From Dolomedes plantarius (Eukaryota; Arthropoda; Arachnida; Araneae; Dolomedidae), in NCBI GenBank assembly GCA_907164885.2, contig OU015496.1, forward strand, positions 134,928,373-134,992,372: a DNA stretch of 64,000 nucleotides, read 5' to 3'. A model generated the notes under the pieces. The model was not told the DNA's origin and did no database searches. It saw nothing but the letters and a program-made list of their open reading frames with translations. The translations under genes were made by a program, and so were the position numbers. Shown piece after piece: positions 1 through 11,535 of this stretch (positions are counted from its first letter, which is position 1; every line of letters starts with the position of its first letter).

Positions 1-4
1 AGTA

Positions 5-1300
5 CACTGGTGAAATAAATTAAGAGAATTTGCATATTTTATCGAATTTCATGAAAACAACTGAACTGAATGTAAAACCACTGCTTCTATACAAAAATAC
101 AAATCTTGTACGTAAAATACGTAAGCGTACACGTGTGTGTAGGCGGAGCCAGTAGAGAAACAGGCTTTATAAGCGCGCGTAAGTTAAGACGCATTTCGTT
201 CGCTATCACACCTCGGCGAAATTCTTGGTGTTATTTTGCAGCAATCGGTTAATTTCAAATTGTAAGAGTAAAAATGAGTAACCACCAACGCTTAGATGAT
301 GGAATGAAGTGGCGAATTGTGGGGAGGCTATAAGCAGGCCAATCTCAAGTCCAAATTTGTAGAGAGTTCAATTTACAGCACCAGCGTCGTGTGTAACTTA
401 TGAAAAAAGTTCCAGGATACAGGATTCATCGAGAGAAAGCCTGGACAAGGTCGTCCAAGAGCCACGACGGCCAGAGAAGATCGCCATTTGTCGATTATAG
501 CGAGGCGTAACAGGAGTGCTACAGTTTCTCAGCTCTCTCGTGACTTGTATGCTGCCACAGGAACACGTGTATCAAGGATGACTGTTTCCAAAAGACTTCA
601 TGAGAGAGGGTTGTTTGCAAGAAGACCTGCTGTTTGCGTTCCGCTCACTTCTACGAACAGAAGAATTCGTTTATCATGGTGCAGAGAGCATAGAGATCTG
701 AGTATGGATCAATAGGCGAACGTTCTCTTCACTGATGAGTCCCGGTTCAGCCTAAACACCGATTCTCGCCGTACGTTCATATGGAGAGAAACGGGGACTA
801 CCTACCCTCCAATGTCAGCGAAATCGACCATTATGGCGTAAGAGGTTTAATGGTCTGGGCAGGCATCATGTTTGATGGCCGCACACCTCTCCATGTCTTT
901 AAAAGAGGCACTGTGACTGCTGTGAGGTATAGGGATGAGGTCTTGGAGCCCTATGTTCGCCTTTTCAGGGGTACAGTTGGCCCTGAGTTCAATTTAATGG
1001 ACGATAACGCTAGGCCACATAGAGCTCTTCTGGTCGACGAATTTCTGGAGAGTGAGTATATTCGCCGGATGGATTAGCCAGTCAGATCTCCAGACCTTAA
1101 CCCTATAGAGCATTTCTGGGACGCTCTGGGAGGACAATTGCAACTCGCAACCCCCCTCCGAGAACCATCCAGGGAATGAAAACAGCGTTGCTGAACGAGT
1201 GGTACCAATTGCCACAGGAAATTATAAACTGCCTTATTTCAAGTATGAAATCACGCTGTGAGACCTGTATAACTGTAAGAGGGGACCAAACCCCTATTAA
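5..1300 (+). mobile_element. Tc1-like DNA transposon, degenerate copy A
   Basis: A TA dinucleotide at 3-4 is followed by CACTGGTGAAATAAATTAAG, which looks like the outer end of a Tc1-type terminal inverted repeat. A broken transposase frame follows. I could not find the matching right-hand repeat after the stop at 1300, so the right boundary is the end of the gene and the element may extend further. It differs from the three other Tc1-like copies in the window and is a separate family. Confidence 0.7.
274..1300 (+). pseudogene. Tc1-like transposase pseudogene (DD34E type)
   Basis: The remnant starts at ATG 274, and its first codons match the usual Tc1 beginning (MSNHQRLDDGMKWRIVGRL). The frame stops at 331, where a TAA replaces an expected Glu codon. 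The helix-turn-helix part lies in 488-715 and the catalytic part in 781-1077. The second Asp is in LMDDNARPHRA and the Glu is in NPIEHFWDAL, with 34 residues between them, which is normal Tc1 spacing. A TAG at about 1075 replaces the conserved Trp before the PxRSPDLNPIEH motif. The C-terminus ends GDQTPY at 1300. Several frame changes show the gene is dead. In life it would encode the nuclear enzyme that cuts and pastes the element at TA sites. Confidence 0.85.
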
Positions 1301-1584
1301 CCCATCTATTAACCCATTTTTTTCTTTAGATGCAACCGCTGTTTCATACCTTCCGACTGCAACGAGTGTTACGCACGATCATGCGTGTGTAATACAATTA
1401 TTGATTGGTTATTAAATGATTAAAATTTCGACGCCAATGAGACAAGGGTAAGCATGCTATGCTCATATGACATGCTTTCAGAGTTTAAAAGCATGATTGC
1501 TCGGGCTATAGTTTATTGCCATAGTTTTTTTTGTGCTATAGTAAAAAAATCTATCGACTTCGATGGACGGTATTGTTACTAGAG

Positions 1585-2603
1585 ATGACTCTGACACAGA
1601 AACGGCGACAGTGTGAACAATTGTCGGACTTTGAGAGGGGGCGTATAGTAGGCCTCAGAGTAGCAGATTGGTCGAACGGGCGTATCGGCCTTCACCTCGG
1701 TCGGAGCGATTTGGTAGTTGCTCGGTTTTGGCAACAATGGATCACGGAAGGGATAGTCTACCGTCGCGGAGGGTCAGGGCGTCCCAGGAACATAAATGCG
1801 CGCGAGGATCGCACAATCATAAGAGTGGCCACGTCCACACCAACAACGTTGCTAGAATCGGTTCGACGCCATTTACCACCATCCAGACATCCGGTGGTAT
1901 CAAGGGGAACCATTCGTAGATGACTGGCCGACACAGGTATAAGGAGCCTTACGTCCATTAAGGCGCCTACCACTGACCCCACATCAGAGGCAGTGTCGAT
2001 TGGATTTTTGCCGACCTCGGGCAAGCTGGAGTGTGACCGACTGGAAGCGTGTGATCTTCGATGAAATCCTATTGCGTCTCAATGCTGATGACCAGCGCAT
2101 ACGCGTGTGGAGGCGGCCAGGCCACCGGTCCGATCCGACAATTGTTGTTGAGAGGCATACGGTGATTACACAAGTAGTGACAGTGAAGGGAGCGATTTCT
2201 TTGGACAATCACCTCTAGTCGTCCCTCAACGCACTTTGACGGCACGCAGTTACGTGGCCGAGATTTCAACGCCAGTTCTTCTGTTTATGCTATCCAGTAG
2301 CCCAGGTGCCCTTTATCAGCAAACAACGGTCGTCCACATACTGCGCGACTCTCCCAACAATGTCTTCAAGGATATGATGTACTCCCATGGCCTGCCAGGT
2401 CACCAGACCTCTTGCCAATATATCACGTCTGGGACGTGCTTGGAAGACCACTGCAGCCGTGCCGAAATACTGGTGAATTAACTGTGCAGTTGCAAAGATT
2501 ATGTAATGATCTTCCGCAGAATGTCATAGGTGACCTCACTGATTCGATGCCACGCCGTGTTTCGGCTTGTATAGCTGACAGAGGTGGATTTACTACTTAC
2601 TGA
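1585..2603 (+). pseudogene. Tc1-like transposase pseudogene, copy B
   Basis: ATG 1585 opens a frame with a paired-type helix-turn-helix (FERGRIVGL through GRSDLVVARFW) and the GSGRPR linker typical of Tc1 transposases. The frame is open to a stop at about 1921. The catalytic half is scattered over other frames: VFDEILLRLN near 2060 replaces the usual FSDESRF, RIRVWRRPGH near 2100 follows it, and HVWDVLGRPLQ near 2420 marks the region after the catalytic Glu. The C-terminus ends GGFTTY at 2603. The copy resembles the intact transposase at 4250-5275 over its whole length, so it is an older relative of that family. Confidence 0.82.
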
Positions 2604-2760
2604 TTTGTAACCTTTTTCATGCCATATCTTCTTAATAAAACAGTCTGTTCTTCTGAATTTGTAATCATTTGTTTATCTCCTCATACACTACATACATGTT
2701 AAGTTTCGTGATAGTAGCTCGCTGCCTTCTGGGTGCATATATGTTTTTTGTAACAGAGTG
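2604..2760 (+). repeat. Right end of Tc1-like copy B
   Basis: The tail reads GCCTTCTGGGTGCATATATG and ends GAGTG at 2760 before TA. It aligns with the right terminus of the element ending at 5430 (CTTCTTGGTGCGC ... GAGTG). The matching left end upstream of 1585 was not recognised. Confidence 0.6.
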
Positions 2761-2870
2761 TATAATGCTAAACTTGCATATAAATATATGCTCCGGATTT
2801 GCATAAGATATGACATACAGTCGAATTTTATGCAAATTCGCTGGCGTCCGGTCTATTATTGTAGGGTAGT

Positions 2871-2872
<2 letters not shown>

Positions 2873-2918
<46 letters not shown>
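2873..2918. repeat. (TA)n microsatellite
   Basis: An uninterrupted TA dinucleotide run of about 46 bp. The Tyr-Ile reading frames over it are artefacts. Confidence 0.95.
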
Positions 2919-2920
<2 letters not shown>

Positions 2921-4050
2921 AACAAGAGTTCTGTCGGTATTTTATATGTTTTTAATCTATATTAAGTACCAAACATTTGCTATACAATATATTTCACCAA
3001 TTTGGTATTAAGTAGTATAAAATGGAATAACAGGCTATTGTACGAATCGGAAAAAAAAATTTCTGCGTAATAAATCAGTCGTGAACAAAATGCAGAGCAA
3101 GTTAAATTTATTTATTACGGGCAGAAGAGCTGCTTTTTAAGCTGTGGGAAAAACAAATGATTTACAATATATTATTCTGACAATATTTTATACTTTTAAT
3201 GCTGTTTACCTAAAAAGAATTGTGTAAATGGAGGAAAAGAAATAAATTATCTAATAAATCTTCCAAGTTACTTCTTCTGCGTTTTTTCTTAAAGTTTCAC
3301 GAGAGACTGAAAAATGGGTCTCTCGGAACTATAAATTCAGATGGCTTTGAATACTTGTAAGCTGCAGTCAAGGCGAAACCTAATTAATCTTTTTTTGAGG
3401 CTGTCCTCCTTTAAATGAATTAAAATTTGTAAGAAATATAGTAGTTAAATGATGGCGCAATTCATAACGCCATCATTTAACTACTGTACGCTTTGTTTGA
3501 TGACGCTATTGCATAATCAAACAAAGCGTACTATATTAATAATTACAGCTGATTCTGCTAATATCATATTGTTATAAATGTAGTAATAACAATGATTGTA
3601 AATGCCTACTTATAAAATTACATAATTTTTAAGCATTCATGAATTCATTCTCTTTTGGACGGGGGATACGTTCCAGAGACTACCGTACAAGAAAAAAAAA
3701 AGTGTAACAAAAGATTCATAATTTTCATATGAAAGTCGGATACGCTCGACTGAACTTGAATAAATATGTAAGAGCAAATCCCTATATCTTATTTTTATTG
3801 TGTTTATAGGGTTATTTTTTTTTAATTCAAAAAGTGCGGTAGTCGCAAAAAGTCAAAAATTATACTAATAATGGTTTAAAACTAGAAAGACAATAATTTT
3901 TTTCTTACTAAAAAGACTGAACGCCGTAATTTTGAAGGTTAAATATAAAAAAAATAATTTAAATTATTTAACGATTTATTTAAAAACAAAATTATTAAAT
4001 ACTTCAAAATTTTTACTATTTCATACAAATATATAATAAATTAGTATATA
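2919..4050. other. AT-rich non-coding stretch
   Basis: No gene is recognised. It contains a small hairpin (CGAGAGAC/GTCTCTCG near 3299-3326) and the paired palindromes at 3440-3531, listed separately. The rest is homopolymeric A and T. Confidence 0.6.
3440..3531. repeat. Two back-to-back perfect hairpins
   Basis: Arm 3440-3457 is the exact reverse complement of 3468-3485 (18 bp, 10-base loop). Directly abutting it, arm 3486-3501 is the exact reverse complement of 3516-3531 (16 bp, 14-base loop). The second loop and arm (GCATAATCAAACAAA) recur near 6371-6386, so this may be part of a dispersed non-autonomous element. Confidence 0.85.
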
Positions 4051-5430
4051 CACTCGTAACGATCGTAACGAAACTTGCAATGAAGGTACATGTCGGAGAG
4101 ATATGCAAATGATTAGAAATGCAGCGTGATTGCACATTACGTATAGCCGGTAGAGGGCGTTGAACATCGTACTCTGTGGAGTATAAAACAGGTAACCAAA
4201 GCTTGTTTGAGTGTGCTGAATCATTTACAAAGGAAGAGCTGTGGTAGACATGCCATTACGCCGTGTTCGAAGACAATATAAGCAGTTGTCGCAGCTTGAG
4301 AGGGGGAGAATCGTCGGGATGAGGGAAGCTGGGTGGTCAGCTAGGCGAGTAGCTTGTCAATTAGGCCGCTTTGATTGTGTTGTGAGGAGGTGTTGGGACC
4401 AGTGGACCCGAGAGATGTCATGTACACGAAGACCAGGCTCAGGACGCCCTCGACAGACCAGTCGTCGAGAAGACCGCCCCATCGCAAGAAATGCACGCGT
4501 ACAGCCAACTGCTTCATCGGCCGCCATCCAGGCACAGGTAGCACCTTCACTAGGGACCTCTGTGTCTTCTCGAACCATACGAAGACGCCTGGCTGAAGGA
4601 CAGTTGGTATCGCGGCGCCCATTACGTGTGCTGCCCTTGACGCCCACCCATCGACGCCTCCGTTTGGAGTTTCGCCGCGCACGAGGAAACTGGACTGCAG
4701 CGGAATGGAACCAGGTCGTATTTAGCGCCGAATCCAGATTCAATCTCGGCAGTGATGACAATCGTGTTCGTGTGTGGAGAGCCAGTGGTGAACACTTCAA
4801 TCCTGCCTTGGCTGTACAGCGACACATCGCTCCCACAGCTGGTGTGATGGTATGGGGTGCCATTACCTACAATACACGGTCACCCCTAGTATTGTTCCGT
4901 GGCACCGTGACAGCCCAGCGGTATGTTCATGAAATCCTGCAACCACATGTGCTGCCACTCATGCAACGGCTCCCAGGAGCCATTTTTCAACAAGACAATG
5001 CTCGGCCTCATACGGCAAGGGTGTCACAAGAGGGTCTCCGCACTGTTACTACCCTTCCTTGGCCTGCCCGATCCCCAGATTTGTCTCCAATCGAGCATAT
5101 CTGGGATCATTTGGGACGACGAGTTGGGCATCCCACGAGTTTGAACGAACTAGAGGCAAGGTTGCAGCAAATATGGATCGAAATGTCTCAAGACATCATA
5201 CAGAACTTGTATGACTCAATGCCCGATCGTATCGCATCGTGCATTAGCGCTAGAGGGGGTCCAACGGAGTATTAACTCCTCCGTTCTTTTGCCTTTTTCT
5301 CTTAAATAAATTATCTGTTTTCTTTGATTTTCTTATCATTTACTTATATCAAAGTAGTCATTACGTATGTAAAATTTCGTTTCATTTTGACGACTCCTTC
5401 TTGGTGCGCTAATTTTTTTGTCCATGAGTG
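4051..5430 (+). mobile_element. Tc1-like DNA transposon C, bounded by TA
   Basis: Both ends sit inside TA dinucleotides (4049-4050 and 5431-5432). The outermost bases CACTC at the left mirror GAGTG at the right. The left terminus diverges after the first few bases, so the inverted repeat is largely decayed there, while the right end keeps the TTGGTGCGC block shared with the element at 24895-26307. It carries one complete transposase frame on the plus strand. Confidence 0.82.
4250..5275 (+). CDS. Tc1-like transposase, full length, first catalytic Asp replaced by Ala
   Basis: This is a DDE-type transposase that excises and reinserts its element at TA dinucleotides in the nucleus. The ATG at 4250 fits the family start (MPLRRVRRQY); the frame is open from 4241, but that codon is GTG. 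The protein is 341 aa, a normal Tc1 length. Residues about 10-110 form the two helix-turn-helix DNA-binding domains, with a GSGRPR AT-hook-like linker near 64-69. The DDE domain follows. The first catalytic position reads VVFSAESRF, with Ala at residue 160 (codon 4727-4729), where the family has Asp. The second Asp is residue 249 (FQQDNARPH) and the Glu is residue 282 (LSPIEHIWDH), 32 residues apart rather than 34. It is the only full-length, uninterrupted transposase frame in the window, yet by family knowledge the Ala should abolish metal-dependent cleavage. Sequencing error at one base is the alternative. Confidence 0.9.
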   Translation: MPLRRVRRQYKQLSQLERGRIVGMREAGWSARRVACQLGRFDCVVRRCWDQWTREMSCTRRPGSGRPRQTSRREDRPIARNARVQPTASSAAIQAQVAPSLGTSVSSRTIRRRLAEGQLVSRRPLRVLPLTPTHRRLRLEFRRARGNWTAAEWNQVVFSAESRFNLGSDDNRVRVWRASGEHFNPALAVQRHIAPTAGVMVWGAITYNTRSPLVLFRGTVTAQRYVHEILQPHVLPLMQRLPGAIFQQDNARPHTARVSQEGLRTVTTLPWPARSPDLSPIEHIWDHLGRRVGHPTSLNELEARLQQIWIEMSQDIIQNLYDSMPDRIASCISARGGPTEY

Positions 5431-5431
5431 T

Positions 5432-6066
5432 ATTTAGAAAATTTTTTTGCAGGTATGCCGAGCTGACCACCTGGTATGGTTTATCGATAAAAATATATGC
5501 ATGGCTTTTGCAGTCCTTATTTTTCAAACCCAATATTTCTGAAGAGCCAATATTTCTTTTATTTGCAAAAGGGGGAAGAGATGAAAAGTAACTAACATTT
5601 TTCAGGTTTTATTTTAAAGATTTCTGTCTGTTTTCTACATTGCCGTCAAATTGACAGCTTTCAGTCTTACTAGATATACAACGCATTTTCTCCCCCTCTT
5701 TACTATCCAATATAATTTTGTAAATATATATGCATATTTCGCGTAAAATTAGAAAAAATTAAAATGTCAGAAGCCTGAGAACTTAAATACAGACATAGGG
5801 CTCAATAGTATGTCCGAAGCCGTCAAAATGACGGCAGCCGTCTTTCTAGTGTGAAAAATAAATTAAATTTATTTAATTAATACACACATACATAATCATT
5901 CAGTCATTCAGTGTGACCTCTAGACAATAAACGTTCTCATTTTCAGTACTTTTTCAGTGGCAAAAAATTACTCTCGTTATTGGAAATTTTAATTGGTGAT
6001 ATATCTACGAGTGTATCTTGATTAAAATTAACTTCTTTTGTTTCTTTTGTTTCACCGGCTATGATT
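5432..6066. other. Non-coding stretch with short palindromic motifs
   Basis: No gene is recognised. Two similar palindromic motifs occur, GCCGTCAAATTGACAGC near 5643 and GCCGTCAAAATGACGGC near 5819. They resemble the subterminal palindromes of piggyBac-type elements but are not proof of one. Confidence 0.4.
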
Positions 6067-6315
6067 TTATTTTCTTAGTTCTTTATAGGATTCTTCATAA
6101 TATGCCGTAAATTTTAAATCCCGTTGGAACTGCACAGCTAATTCGACATTGTCATCCTGCGCAAAAAAATTATTTCCAAGTTCATTGGCTAGTTGGCGGT
6201 CTTCTAGCATTACAATCGCAGATACTGGAGCCATTTCTTCATCCTCACTGCTATGACATAACGTGGAAACATCTACGTTCTCTAAAATCTCCCTCATATA
6301 TAACATTGTACTCAA
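6067..6315 (-). pseudogene. Acidic coding fragment, possibly from a piggyBac-type transposase N-terminus
   Basis: An 82-codon frame rich in acidic residues (HSSEDEEM, FAQDDNVE). In another frame the reading continues downstream with few interruptions to about 5960. Acidic N-termini are usual in piggyBac transposases, and the palindromes near 5643 and 5819 would fit, but no catalytic motif is visible. I do not recognise the protein with confidence; it may equally be a chance frame. Confidence 0.25.
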
Positions 6316-7180
6316 TATTTTTTATTAATTTTAGATTTTTAAACCGTGGGCTATTGCACTTTGATGTCATTGCATAATCAAACAAAATGTCATTAATTAA
6401 TAGTGAAAAATAACGCAGGCAATATCGAAATATTATAAATCCAGTTGTATCTGTAAATCCATAGCCACAAACATAATTTATAGACTTAGAAACATACGTA
6501 AAATAAATCAACGCTCAACTATTTCTTAAAAAAATACTGTTAAACAAAGGAATTTCAGTGTCCCTGAAACTTTTCTGCACGGAAAAGAAAATATATATAT
6601 TTTTTCATAAATTAATTAAATCAAACCGAAAAAAAATCCTTTTTTTTTGTCAAGCACTTACCACTGACAGCTCATCCTTCAGCGAAAGCTCTGTGACGTT
6701 GAAAAAAATGTGCTTTCTTACCCTAAAATATCCATCTAACAGATAAAAATATTTTTGAAACTGAAATCCTCTCAAAAAACTGGAACCTTTTCTATCTCTC
6801 GGTGTTTATTTTCCACTTATAAATGTTATTCTTCACAGAAAAAACTTACAGCATGAAATATGATCCGAGACCGATATTTCTCCATTTCAAATGAAACGAA
6901 ACAAAATACAGACAGAAGAAAAAAGGTTCGGCGAAACAGCAAACAGTACCATTATATAAACTTTTATACTCGGTTAAAGTGCATTTTATCCGAGTTTCTG
7001 ATCTTATTGTATGTAATGCATGGGAAATCGTTACTGAGATAAGATGATACTTTTGAGTATTTTGAACCTTAAAATTTGAAATCTCTCCTTTTCCAGCTGT
7101 ATTATTTTGTTATGTTTATATAGTTTTATTTGTTCGGATTTATGTTTATACTATGCCTGATCTCCAATGTTAAGCTTTCC
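6316..7180. other. AT-rich non-coding stretch
   Basis: No gene is recognised. Near 6371-6386 there is a partial match to the second hairpin at 3486-3531. Confidence 0.5.
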
Positions 7181-7186
7181 TCTGTA

Positions 7187-7273
<87 letters not shown>
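7187..7273. repeat. (TA)n microsatellite
   Basis: A TA dinucleotide run of about 87 bp. Confidence 0.95.
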
Positions 7274-7275
<2 letters not shown>

Positions 7276-7387
7276 CCTTGAAATCCAAGAGGAAAAATTT
7301 ACTTTAGACAAAGTTAGACAGTAAAATACTTATCAAGAGCTGGATACACAATTATATATACCTATTGCAAATATTGGACAGCTTTAT

Positions 7388-7655
7388 GTATATATCTTTG
7401 TCATCAAAGAGACCTCGGGTGCCCAGGGTAGCCGAGGTGTCTTCGTCTTTCGCCACATTCTGCTCCTTTGTGTGGTTTTTTTCCAGATATTCAATCCTTC
7501 TTTCTCTCTAGTGGTATTTTAGCGGACGAAAATATGCAACATCGATGTATATCTTTGACATCAATGAGATCTCGGGTGCCCAGGGCAATCGAGGTCTCTT
7601 TGAGAAGTTGAGGAAATTCATCTTTCGGCACATTCTGCTCCTTCGTTTAGAGCAA
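7388..7655. repeat. Direct duplication of a ~100-160 bp block
   Basis: The block at about 7388-7480 recurs at about 7548-7655. Both contain CTCGGGTGCCCAGGG, followed by CGAGGT, a CTTTCG-CACATTCTGCTCCTT segment and matching flanks. The second copy has about 15 extra bases in its middle. Function unknown. Confidence 0.75.
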
Positions 7656-7670
7656 CTTTCTTTGGTTATA

Positions 7671-8825
7671 GGGGTGTTTCAAAAAGAATCACCCGATTTG
7701 AAATGAGTATATTATGAAAAATATTGAACGTAGAAACTTAAAATTAACTTTATATTGCATGGGTAATCATAAAGTTTTTTTTATAACCCAAATTAAGGGT
7801 GCTCAATATACCCACTTTTGGTTGCACGACATATGTCTATACGGTAAGCAAATTCATCCCAAACTTTTGCGAACATGACTGCATACACTGCTTCCACGGC
7901 TGTTATGCGTACACAGACATCCCGTGTCTTGGAATTATTTATACCATCGCCTAATTGTCTGAGAGGTAGGAACTACTAGGGTTTTGTCTACGAAAATCAC
8001 GCTGCAAAAATTGTTATGGACTCACACTATACAAAGCGTAGAACACAAAATGATTTCTGTTATACGGTCACCATCTTTACAAACACTGAAGTGGCGGGTG
8101 AAGAAAGAGTGTCAGACTCACGTCCGACTTTCTTAATTGGGACTGAATTAAGGTGAGTGATAGCTCCATCAATAAGCCCCAAAAGAACGCAAACAGGTGA
8201 CGAAATGGAATACAACTTTGGAAATGACCAACAATAGGTGAGGTGGTGGACAGATCATTTAGAATGTTTAGTGAAAACCGTTAGCGGCGTGCTAGCAAGG
8301 GGCAATGAAATTCACCATAGGTGGTCTGCGTAGCACGGAACCGAAAAGGTCGGTTGTTCAAAGGTGAAAAGACGGAGATTGTTCGAGAAAGAGAGAGAAG
8401 AATGGACAAATACAGATGACGGTAACGAGTGGGGACAGATTAGATCTGGACTTTTGAAAAGTCGCCACGTGCAGTAGAGAAACGGGGGTCTCGTTTGGAT
8501 TTTGATAATGAACCCCGCTCTCGTGAATGTATCAACGTTCTTCGGAACAAACTTTTGTAACCTATTATTATTAGCCAAGGTTTTAATGTGTTAATAAACT
8601 AGATGTAAGTAAGAGTTGGTTCTACAGTTATGATTAATTCTACAAGATATTGATTTAACGGATCACGACGATCCAGGTTTACAAAGAGCGTTAGCGCTAC
8701 TTGTTTACAACTGCGTGAAACTCGAGATTTCTCTCTTTCTGCCTATATATTGTTCGATCAAAACGGTTAAAAAATGAAGAGTTGTGATTTTTTAAAAATA
8801 GAATCATTCTTTTTGAAACACCCTG
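7671..8825 (-). mobile_element. Degenerate mariner-like element
   Basis: The left end (GGGGTGTTTCAAAAAGAAT after TA 7669-7670) matches the reverse complement of the right end (ATTCTTTTTGAAACACCCTG before TA 8826-8827). The inverted repeat is about 24 bp and the flanks are consistent with a TA duplication. Inside is a transposase C-terminal remnant on the minus strand near the left end. The rest of the gene is too decayed to read. Confidence 0.78.
7793..7952 (-). pseudogene. Mariner-like transposase C-terminal remnant
   Basis: Read on the minus strand, 7952 to 7793 gives about 50 uninterrupted codons. They end VWDEFAYRIDICRATKSGYI plus EHP and a TAA at 7793-7795. The WDEFxYRIDxCRATxGxxIEH pattern is the usual C-terminus of mariner-type transposases with a CAGGGTG terminus. 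No catalytic residues are left in the readable part. It sits about 120 bp from the element end, as expected for the 3' end of the gene. Confidence 0.7.
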
Positions 8826-9084
8826 TATAATAAATTTTAAGATTCAGCTATAATGCTCTTCCATAAATGTTTTTTTTAAATACGGGAGGCACTTGTCTCT
8901 GATGTTAGGTACTCTTCTGATATTGACCCAGGAAGGTCCGTGAAGATTTGCTGGCTACTTTATTATTGGAGCACCATACATGTTGAGCCGTCAGTGCTCC
9001 CTATGAATGGGACGACATGGAACCGACCAAGCCTTATTCGGGATTTGAGTCCAAGCCTACTGCGTGGCACAACAGGAACGCATA

Positions 9085-9290
9085 AGGCCCGAAGTTTCCT
9101 AGTGGTAACGCGTTGAGCTTCCGAATAGAGGGTGCTCTTTTAGAAACCTGACTAAACCCATTCAGTGCCTTCGTGTCTGGGCCGGATATGGACATGTTAA
9201 AGCTATAGACCGGAAAATCTATCTATGTGGTCAGTGAGGGGGGGAAGGTACGAGCCCACCATATGTCACTCCTGGGTTTGCTCATTTTAA
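9085..9290 (+). repeat. tRNA-derived SINE-like repeat, copy 1
   Basis: The block beginning AAGGCCCGAAG and continuing CTAGTGGTAACGCGTTGAG looks like a tRNA A-box region. It is followed by TATGGACA-GTTAAA and TGTGGTCAGTGAG segments. The whole block aligns with 16853-17105. The B box is weak (GTGTCTGGGCCGG). I infer a Pol III-derived SINE. Confidence 0.5.
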
Positions 9291-11535
9291 ATTGTGGTGA
9301 CAGCCTATTCACCGGCACGGATTCTATTTCGGAAGGCCTTAGTTGCTACGTCATGTCGGCGCTGTCTGTTGCATTGGAAATTATAACAAACAAGAACTTT
9401 GTTTTGTGTAGGAGTTTGTATACTTTAATCATTTATAGTACACCCTACACATACATTATTTAAAAATTATATAGTGAGTTTTACTTTTTCTTTCATTTCT
9501 GTTTTTACTGTTCGTTAGTATTATTTTCGTTTCATGAATCATTTCACACAATCTATTAGGTGATTTCGCCCCTATGATCAAATAAACATAACTTCCCATA
9601 AATTCATTGTTCCAGGTAAATTAATATTAATTGCTTCTTAGTTTTACCCAATTCCTGTTTACGGTAAAGGTTTCACAGGATCGCTATACTCTCGTAGTAA
9701 TGGAAACTTGTCACAACTGGCAAAACTAAGAGCTTAAATAGAGGTGTAAGGTAAATTATGCTGATAATATCCAATTTAGTGCCAGGATAACGATAATCAT
9801 TTTATTTTACTTATCACAAAAGTTTTCCATGTTTTGGAAGCAATTGTTATGTTGACGATCTGTTAATAATACATAATTTACTATCAGACAGAACATCTGC
9901 CTTTGATGTTTATTTTATGCATATCGTAAACTGCGTACATCATTATTTAAACGAAAGCAGGCGATTTTAAATGTATGATAAAATGTATCAAAATACTTTT
10001 CATATAAAATAATAACATTACTTTAAGCCTGCGAAAGCTTTGATTGTAATTTTCCTCAAGATGCGTTTAAAATTCAACATCGGTAAGCACTCGTTTATGC
10101 TTCTCTCTGTATTTTTCGCTGTAGTTTAGTTATTTCAAAACTTAACTCTTGCAAATATACAGGCTTGTAAGTACGTTTAAATAATCAGGCCCGCTCGAAA
10201 TTGTACGAAATTCATTTTAGCTTCAATAATATTTTGGGAGATAATTTATTCAAAAGGGAAGGAATCACGGATTTGGTTACTTTCATGTCTAACGAAGCAA
10301 GTTATGAATTCTGGGAATTAGTTAAACAAATATTTGGAAAATACAGGAGTTTGGTACACCTTAAATAATTGCTTGGATCGGGTTTGTTTAGATGAAAATG
10401 TTCTCTCTCGAAGATTATCCGACCAGTTTTATGTTTGGGGAAATTAAGGAGATTCGGATTCAGTGTATTATTATCGAAATATCATTACTGAATTTGTAAT
10501 CTTAGATTTCATTTTAGGATCTCTCACATTGAAAAATGAAAGAAATTTGATGACTATGAATACTTCAAGGCGCCGTTTAGAATTTTAACAGCAGTACATG
10601 AAATGCATCTCTCATTTCGAGAAAAGAAGTTGAAGCATCACGAAGAGTCACTTTATTCATAAACAAGCAAACTTATGCTTTGTATTCAACATCATATACA
10701 CTATAAACCTCATCAAACACGTTGAGTACGGTTATAAAGAAACTATTTGAATTCGTTTCGGTCCATAATCTATAAAATAAAATTTCACGTGATTTTAAAG
10801 AAAAACAGTAATAATTGAGTAACAAAGTAGCAAAGCAATATAAAGGAAGAGAGAGCTAAGTATATGAGAAAATATTTGTACAAATATTGACTAAAATGAA
10901 AAAAAAATGATACCCCAGCATCTCAAAGTTTTAAACACCTCAGTTGTCAACGTATCGATTTCGTTGATCTCCCGATCAGCTTTAAATTTTGTGTTATCTA
11001 CATTCTGAACTCTTCATAGAACAATTATATATGTGATGAAAGGTACTTTAAGGGCAGAAAATCATTTTCCGGCTTCTTAGTGCATGTTAATCAGCAGAAT
11101 ATGGATGTATTTTATTTTTTACGATTAGCTTTATCGGTTGTAAAGTGAAGTAGATGCAATGTTTTGAAAATAAGAGTTTCAAAAACCACAGTTTTGATAA
11201 AAACAGGTTTTACAATTTAACAAAAGTTTCGATCATCAAAAACTAGACAAATTCAGAGTTAAAACTATGTTGTTAGTACTCCAGTGTTTGCTTGCATTTT
11301 GTCGAGCAGAATTTACGGAGTATTTTAAAAAAAAGCTTGATCGGTTCGAAATTCGTACAGTTGCGCAGTAAATATATACACACTGTCACACTGTTTTCAT
11401 CTGACTCTCTGAAAAGAATCGACTCTACACAGAAACCTACAAATCGTAGAAAACATTCCTTTTATAAACATATTGCCAAATGCTTCAGGAATCGGCTGAC
11501 GTTCAAACCTGAAAATCGGTATTTTATCCTTGAAC
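9291..11535. other. AT-rich stretch without recognisable features
   Basis: Both strands were read in this interval. I saw no transposase motif, retroelement domain, tRNA-like box or clear inverted repeat. The short frames carry no recognisable domain. Confidence 0.5.

Noticed and set aside
4341..4863. Minus-strand frames of 113 and 168 codons opposite the Tc1 transposase
   Set aside because: They are shadows of the plus-strand coding sequence, which carries all family motifs.
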